Positions 50,545-53,575 of a DNA stretch of 53,575 nucleotides are shown piece by piece (within the stretch, counting starts at the first letter, position 1; every line of letters starts with the position of its first letter). The stretch spans positions 1 to 53,575 of the forward strand of contig DXGZ01000107.1 in the NCBI GenBank assembly GCA_019113645.1. Direction: 5' to 3'. The notes below the pieces were generated by a model. It did no database searches and was not told where the DNA came from. It saw only the letters and a program-made list of their open reading frames with translations. Position numbers and translations under genes: made by a program. The DNA is from Candidatus Mediterraneibacter vanvlietii (GTDB lineage: Bacteria; Bacillota; Clostridia; Lachnospirales; Lachnospiraceae).

Positions 50545-50570
50545 ACAAATATAACCTGCTATGATATGAT
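50542..50570 (+). promoter_or_regulatory. sigma-A-type promoter of alaS
   Basis: TTTACA (50542-50547) and TATGAT (50565-50570), five of six each, with a 17-base spacer, lie 40 bases before the ATG at 50610. The -35 overlaps the end of the preceding terminator. No T-box leader is present in this short interval. Confidence 0.75.
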
Positions 50571-50609
50571 AATACAGGCTTTTTGGAGCGAAAGAGGAGG
50601 ATTATAACA

Positions 50610-53252
50610 ATGCAGCCATATGGAGTAAACCAGCTTAGAAAAATGTTTTTGGAGTTCTTCGAGAGCAAGGGACATCTTGCAATGAAGAGCTTTTCTCTGG
50701 TGCCTCACAATGATAAGAGCCTTCTGCTCATTAATTCAGGTATGGCACCTTTAAAACCTTATTTCACTGGCCAGGAGATTCCCCCGAGAAAGAGGGTGAC
50801 AACCTGCCAGAAATGTATCCGTACAGGAGATATTGAGAATGTAGGAAAAACCGCGCGCCACGGTACGTTCTTCGAGATGCTCGGAAACTTTTCCTTCGGA
50901 GACTATTTCAAGGAAGAGGCGATCCAGTGGACATGGGAATTCCTGACAGAAGTAGTCGGACTTGACCCGGACCGCCTGTATCCGTCCGTATATGTGGATG
51001 ACGACGAGGCATTTGAGATCTGGAATAAAAAGATCGGAATCCCGGCAGATCGTATTTTCAAATTCGGAAAAGAGGATAACTTCTGGGAGCACGGCTCAGG
51101 TCCCTGCGGTCCCTGTTCGGAAGTCTACTACGACAGAGGCGAGAAGTACGGATGCGGCAAACCGGGATGTACGGTAGGCTGCGACTGCGACCGCTATATG
51201 GAGATCTGGAACGATGTGTTCACCCAGTTTGACAATGACGGAAACGGCAATTACACAGAGCTGGAGCAGAAAAACATTGATACAGGTATGGGACTGGAGC
51301 GTCTGGCATCTGTTGTTCAGGATGTTGATTCTATCTTTGACGTTGATACGCTCAAAGCACTCCGCGATCATGTATGCCGCCTTGCAGGCAAGGAATACGG
51401 AAAAGAATACAACAATGACGTATCGATCCGTGTTATCACAGACCATATCCGTTCTGTTACATTTATGATTTCCGATGGTATCATGCCGTCTAACGAAGGA
51501 CGTGGATATGTACTCCGCCGTCTCTTAAGAAGAGCGTGCCGTCACGGAAGGCTTCTCGGAATTCACAAAGGATTCCTGCCGGAGCTTGCGGAGACTGTTA
51601 TCGCCGGTTCAAAAGACGGATACCCGGAACTGGAAGAGAAGAAAGAGTTCATCCTCAAGGTTATCACAAAAGAGGAAGAACAGTTCAATAAAACAATCGA
51701 TCAGGGGCTCGGCATCCTTTCCGATATGATTGCGGATATGGAGAAAAAAGGTGAGAAGACACTGGGCGGAGAAGATGCGTTCCGTCTCTATGATACTTAC
51801 GGATTCCCGCTGGATCTGACCAAAGAGATCCTGGAAGAGAAGGGTATGGACGTGGATGAAGACGGATTCAGGGCATCCATGGAAGTGCAGAGGACAACTG
51901 CGAGAAATGCCCGTGAAGTGACGAACTATATGGGAGCTGACGTGACGGTATACGAGTCGATTGACCCGAGCGTGACAAGCACATTTGTGGGATATGACAA
52001 CCTGACATGGGAGTCTGACGTAACCGTGCTCACCACAGAGGATGAGCTTGCAGATGCACTCTCGGAAGGACAGAGGGGAACCATCTTTGTTTCCGAGACT
52101 CCTTTCTATGCGACCAGCGGCGGACAGGAGGCTGATACCGGTGTGATCCGCACAGCTGAGGGCGAGTTTAAAGTAGAAGATACAGTGAAACTCCTGGGCG
52201 GAAAGATCGGCCATGTTGGAGTTATGACAAAAGGCATGATCAAAACAGGAGATAAAGTTGCTCTTGAAGTAGACGCGAAGAAACGTGCTCTCTCCGCAAG
52301 GAACCACAGTGCAACCCACCTTCTTCAGAAAGCGCTGCGCACAGTTCTGGGCACTCATGTTGAGCAGGCGGGTTCCAGTGTAAATGAGGACAGACTGCGT
52401 TTTGACTTTACGCATTTCTCGGCAATGACTCAGGAGGAGCTCAGGCAGGTTGAGGATATCGTAAATGAGCAGATCAGAAAAGGCCTTGATGTAATTGTGA
52501 AAAACATGCCGATCGAGGAAGCAAAGAAGACGGGAGCTCAGGCACTTTTCGGAGAAAAATACGGAGACATCGTGCGCGTTGTAAACATGAGCGGCTTCTC
52601 CATTGAGTTCTGCGGCGGTACCCATGTGAAGAATACATCCGAGATCATGGCGTTCAAGATTATTTCTGAGAGTGGTGTAGCAGCAGGTGTAAGAAGAATC
52701 GAAGCTCTCACATCAGAGGGACTTCTGAACTATTATGCTGACCTGGAGACGAAATTAAGAGAAGCAGCTCACCTTCTGAAGGCGACTCCGGATAATCTGT
52801 CCGAGAAGATCAGCCATCTGACAGCGGAGAATAAATCACTCCACAGCGAGATCGAGAGCCTGAAGAGCCGGATGGCGCAGGATGCGGTCGGCGATGTGAT
52901 GGATCAGGTCAGAGAGGTGAAAGGCGTGAAACTTCTTGCCGCACAGATCGAGGGTATCGATATGAACGGACTCCGCGAACTGGGCGACCAGCTGAAAGAA
53001 AAACTCGGCGAGGGTGTCGTTGTACTTGCATCCGGAAATGACGGAAAAGTAAGCCTGATGGCAACGGCTACGGACGGAGCCATGAAACAGGGCGCGCATG
53101 CAGGAAATCTTGTAAAAGGAATCGCTGGCCTTGTAGGCGGTGGCGGCGGCGGCCGTCCGAACATGGCACAGGCAGGCGGTAAAAATCCGGCGGGGATTCC
53201 GGAAGCTCTTGAGAAAGCGGCTGAAGTGCTGGAGAGCCAGATAAAAGGGTGA
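50610..53252 (+). CDS. alaS: alanyl-tRNA synthetase
   Basis: The 880-residue class II synthetase has the motif 1 to 3 core in the first 450 residues (opening QPYGVNQLRKMFLEFFESKG; KTARHGTFFEMLGNFSFGDY; GMGLERLA). The editing domain has HSATHLLQ (about 564) and CGGTHV (about 667), whose four ligands bind zinc. A C-Ala/DHHA1 end is rich in Gly (AGLVGGGGGGRPNMAQAGG). AGAGGAGG precedes the ATG at 50610; an upstream start at 50583 precedes that site. The length and features are usual. Confidence 0.97.
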   Translation: MQPYGVNQLRKMFLEFFESKGHLAMKSFSLVPHNDKSLLLINSGMAPLKPYFTGQEIPPRKRVTTCQKCIRTGDIENVGKTARHGTFFEMLGNFSFGDYFKEEAIQWTWEFLTEVVGLDPDRLYPSVYVDDDEAFEIWNKKIGIPADRIFKFGKEDNFWEHGSGPCGPCSEVYYDRGEKYGCGKPGCTVGCDCDRYMEIWNDVFTQFDNDGNGNYTELEQKNIDTGMGLERLASVVQDVDSIFDVDTLKALRDHVCRLAGKEYGKEYNNDVSIRVITDHIRSVTFMISDGIMPSNEGRGYVLRRLLRRACRHGRLLGIHKGFLPELAETVIAGSKDGYPELEEKKEFILKVITKEEEQFNKTIDQGLGILSDMIADMEKKGEKTLGGEDAFRLYDTYGFPLDLTKEILEEKGMDVDEDGFRASMEVQRTTARNAREVTNYMGADVTVYESIDPSVTSTFVGYDNLTWESDVTVLTTEDELADALSEGQRGTIFVSETPFYATSGGQEADTGVIRTAEGEFKVEDTVKLLGGKIGHVGVMTKGMIKTGDKVALEVDAKKRALSARNHSATHLLQKALRTVLGTHVEQAGSSVNEDRLRFDFTHFSAMTQEELRQVEDIVNEQIRKGLDVIVKNMPIEEAKKTGAQALFGEKYGDIVRVVNMSGFSIEFCGGTHVKNTSEIMAFKIISESGVAAGVRRIEALTSEGLLNYYADLETKLREAAHLLKATPDNLSEKISHLTAENKSLHSEIESLKSRMAQDAVGDVMDQVREVKGVKLLAAQIEGIDMNGLRELGDQLKEKLGEGVVVLASGNDGKVSLMATATDGAMKQGAHAGNLVKGIAGLVGGGGGGRPNMAQAGGKNPAGIPEALEKAAEVLESQIKG

Positions 53253-53280
53253 CAATTTTTTCTGATTTAGGCAAAAACAG

Positions 53281-53308
53281 TTGACGTGCAGGAAAAATAT
53301 GATATAAT
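53281..53308 (+). promoter_or_regulatory. sigma-A-type promoter of rpsU
   Basis: TTGACG (53281-53286), 16 bases and a perfect TATAAT (53303-53308) give a leader of about 73 bases before the rpsU ATG. The elements are close to consensus, as expected for a ribosomal protein gene. Confidence 0.8.
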
Positions 53309-53387
53309 CTTTGTTAGTGCAATAAAAATACCCGATCAGTCGTATTATGCACAATACAAGGCTGGAGGGGAGGTAAGGTGTGAGACT

Positions 53388-53564
53388 ATGTCAAATGTAA
53401 TCGTTAAAGAAAACGAGACGTTAGACAGCGCTTTACGCAGATTCAAAAGAAACTGCGCTAAAGCTGGCATTCAGCAGGAAATCCGCAAGAGAGAACACTA
53501 TGAAAAGCCAAGCGTAAGACGTAAGAAAAAATCTGAAGCTGCTAGAAAACGTAAATATAATTAA
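53388..53564 (+). CDS. rpsU: 30S ribosomal protein S21
   Basis: The 58-residue basic protein matches S21: [40 protein letters not shown] and the arginine/lysine-rich end. It binds the 3' end region of 16S rRNA. GAGGGGAGGTAAGG precedes the ATG at 53388. An in-frame frame opens at 53286 but begins inside the promoter. The gene is complete at the right edge of the window. Confidence 0.98.
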   Translation: MSNVIVKENETLDSALRRFKRNCAKAGIQQEIRKREHYEKPSVRRKKKSEAARKRKYN

Positions 53565-53575
53565 TAAGTGCACTT

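Noticed and set aside
50440-50610. T-box or other tRNA-sensing leader before alaS
   Set aside because: The promoter-to-start distance is only 40 bases, and there is no T-box core or antiterminator sequence.
51609-52625. 338-codon minus-strand frame opposite alaS
   Set aside because: It is fully covered by alaS, lacks a ribosome site and gives a Cys/His/Ser-rich product without homology to anything I know.
1-53575. CRISPR arrays, prophage genes, transposases, tRNA and rRNA genes
   Set aside because: I saw no direct-repeat arrays, integrase, transposase or phage structural genes, and no cloverleaf candidates between the genes.

Overview
The window looks like a chromosomal stretch from an anaerobic, endospore-forming Firmicute, most probably a Lachnospiraceae-type Clostridium relative (inference). 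The basis is a complete eight-gene spoIIIA operon, yqfC-yqfD, spoIVB-spo0A, a spoVB-like flippase, a monomeric [FeFe] hydrogenase, and a metF/metH set in which the cobalamin-dependent methionine synthase is split. Nearly all genes lie on the + strand, with AGGAGG-type ribosome sites and many stop/start overlaps. No rRNA, tRNA, CRISPR array, insertion sequence or prophage was found.

Bases 1-9100 are accessory. Two AT-rich genes (a GNAT acetyltransferase and a small kinase-fold protein) are followed by a convergent 75-residue Cys/His protein and an aminoglycoside 6-adenylyltransferase-like gene. Next come a Nudix/nitrilase pair, a pyruvate-kinase-C-like protein, a DUF2200 protein, a zinc alcohol dehydrogenase and a small anchored protein. 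A 549-base non-coding stretch has a promoter, stable hairpins and a terminator (a possible small RNA or decayed toxin locus). Two tandem RNHCP zinc-ribbon proteins, a minus-strand orphan gene and a roughly 120-base palindromic element follow.

Bases 9100-17150 hold an HD hydrolase, an Asp-box membrane-anchored protein with a small membrane protein and an acyltransferase, a compact group of aldo/keto reductase, HAD phosphatase, DUF89 phosphatase and a flavin-binding PNPOx protein, and pyrimidine-nucleoside phosphorylase.

Bases 17150-30150 are sporulation and RNA-maintenance genes: yqfC-yqfD-phoH-ybeY, a SpoVB-type flippase, a BofC-like protein, DUF896, 5-formyl-THF cyclo-ligase, DUF4250, miaB, and spoIIIAA to spoIIIAH. 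Bases 30150-43160 carry prfC, an Asp23/Gls24 protein, and the conserved order nusB-xseA-xseB-ispA-dxs-tlyA-nadK-argR-recN-spoIVB-spo0A. Bases 43160-53575 carry glgA, metF, a stand-alone MetH activation domain, metH lacking that domain, a group-B-like [FeFe] hydrogenase, alaS and rpsU.

The strongest unexplained signals are four. First, candidate sporulation promoters are embedded in the terminators of the upstream genes at three loci (yqfC, spoIIIAA, spoIVB). Second, the 6912-7224 transcript candidate. Third, the 8903-9022 inverted-repeat element. Fourth, the palindrome in front of the hydrogenase. I did not find a clear, wholly new multi-gene system; most of the window is core genome.
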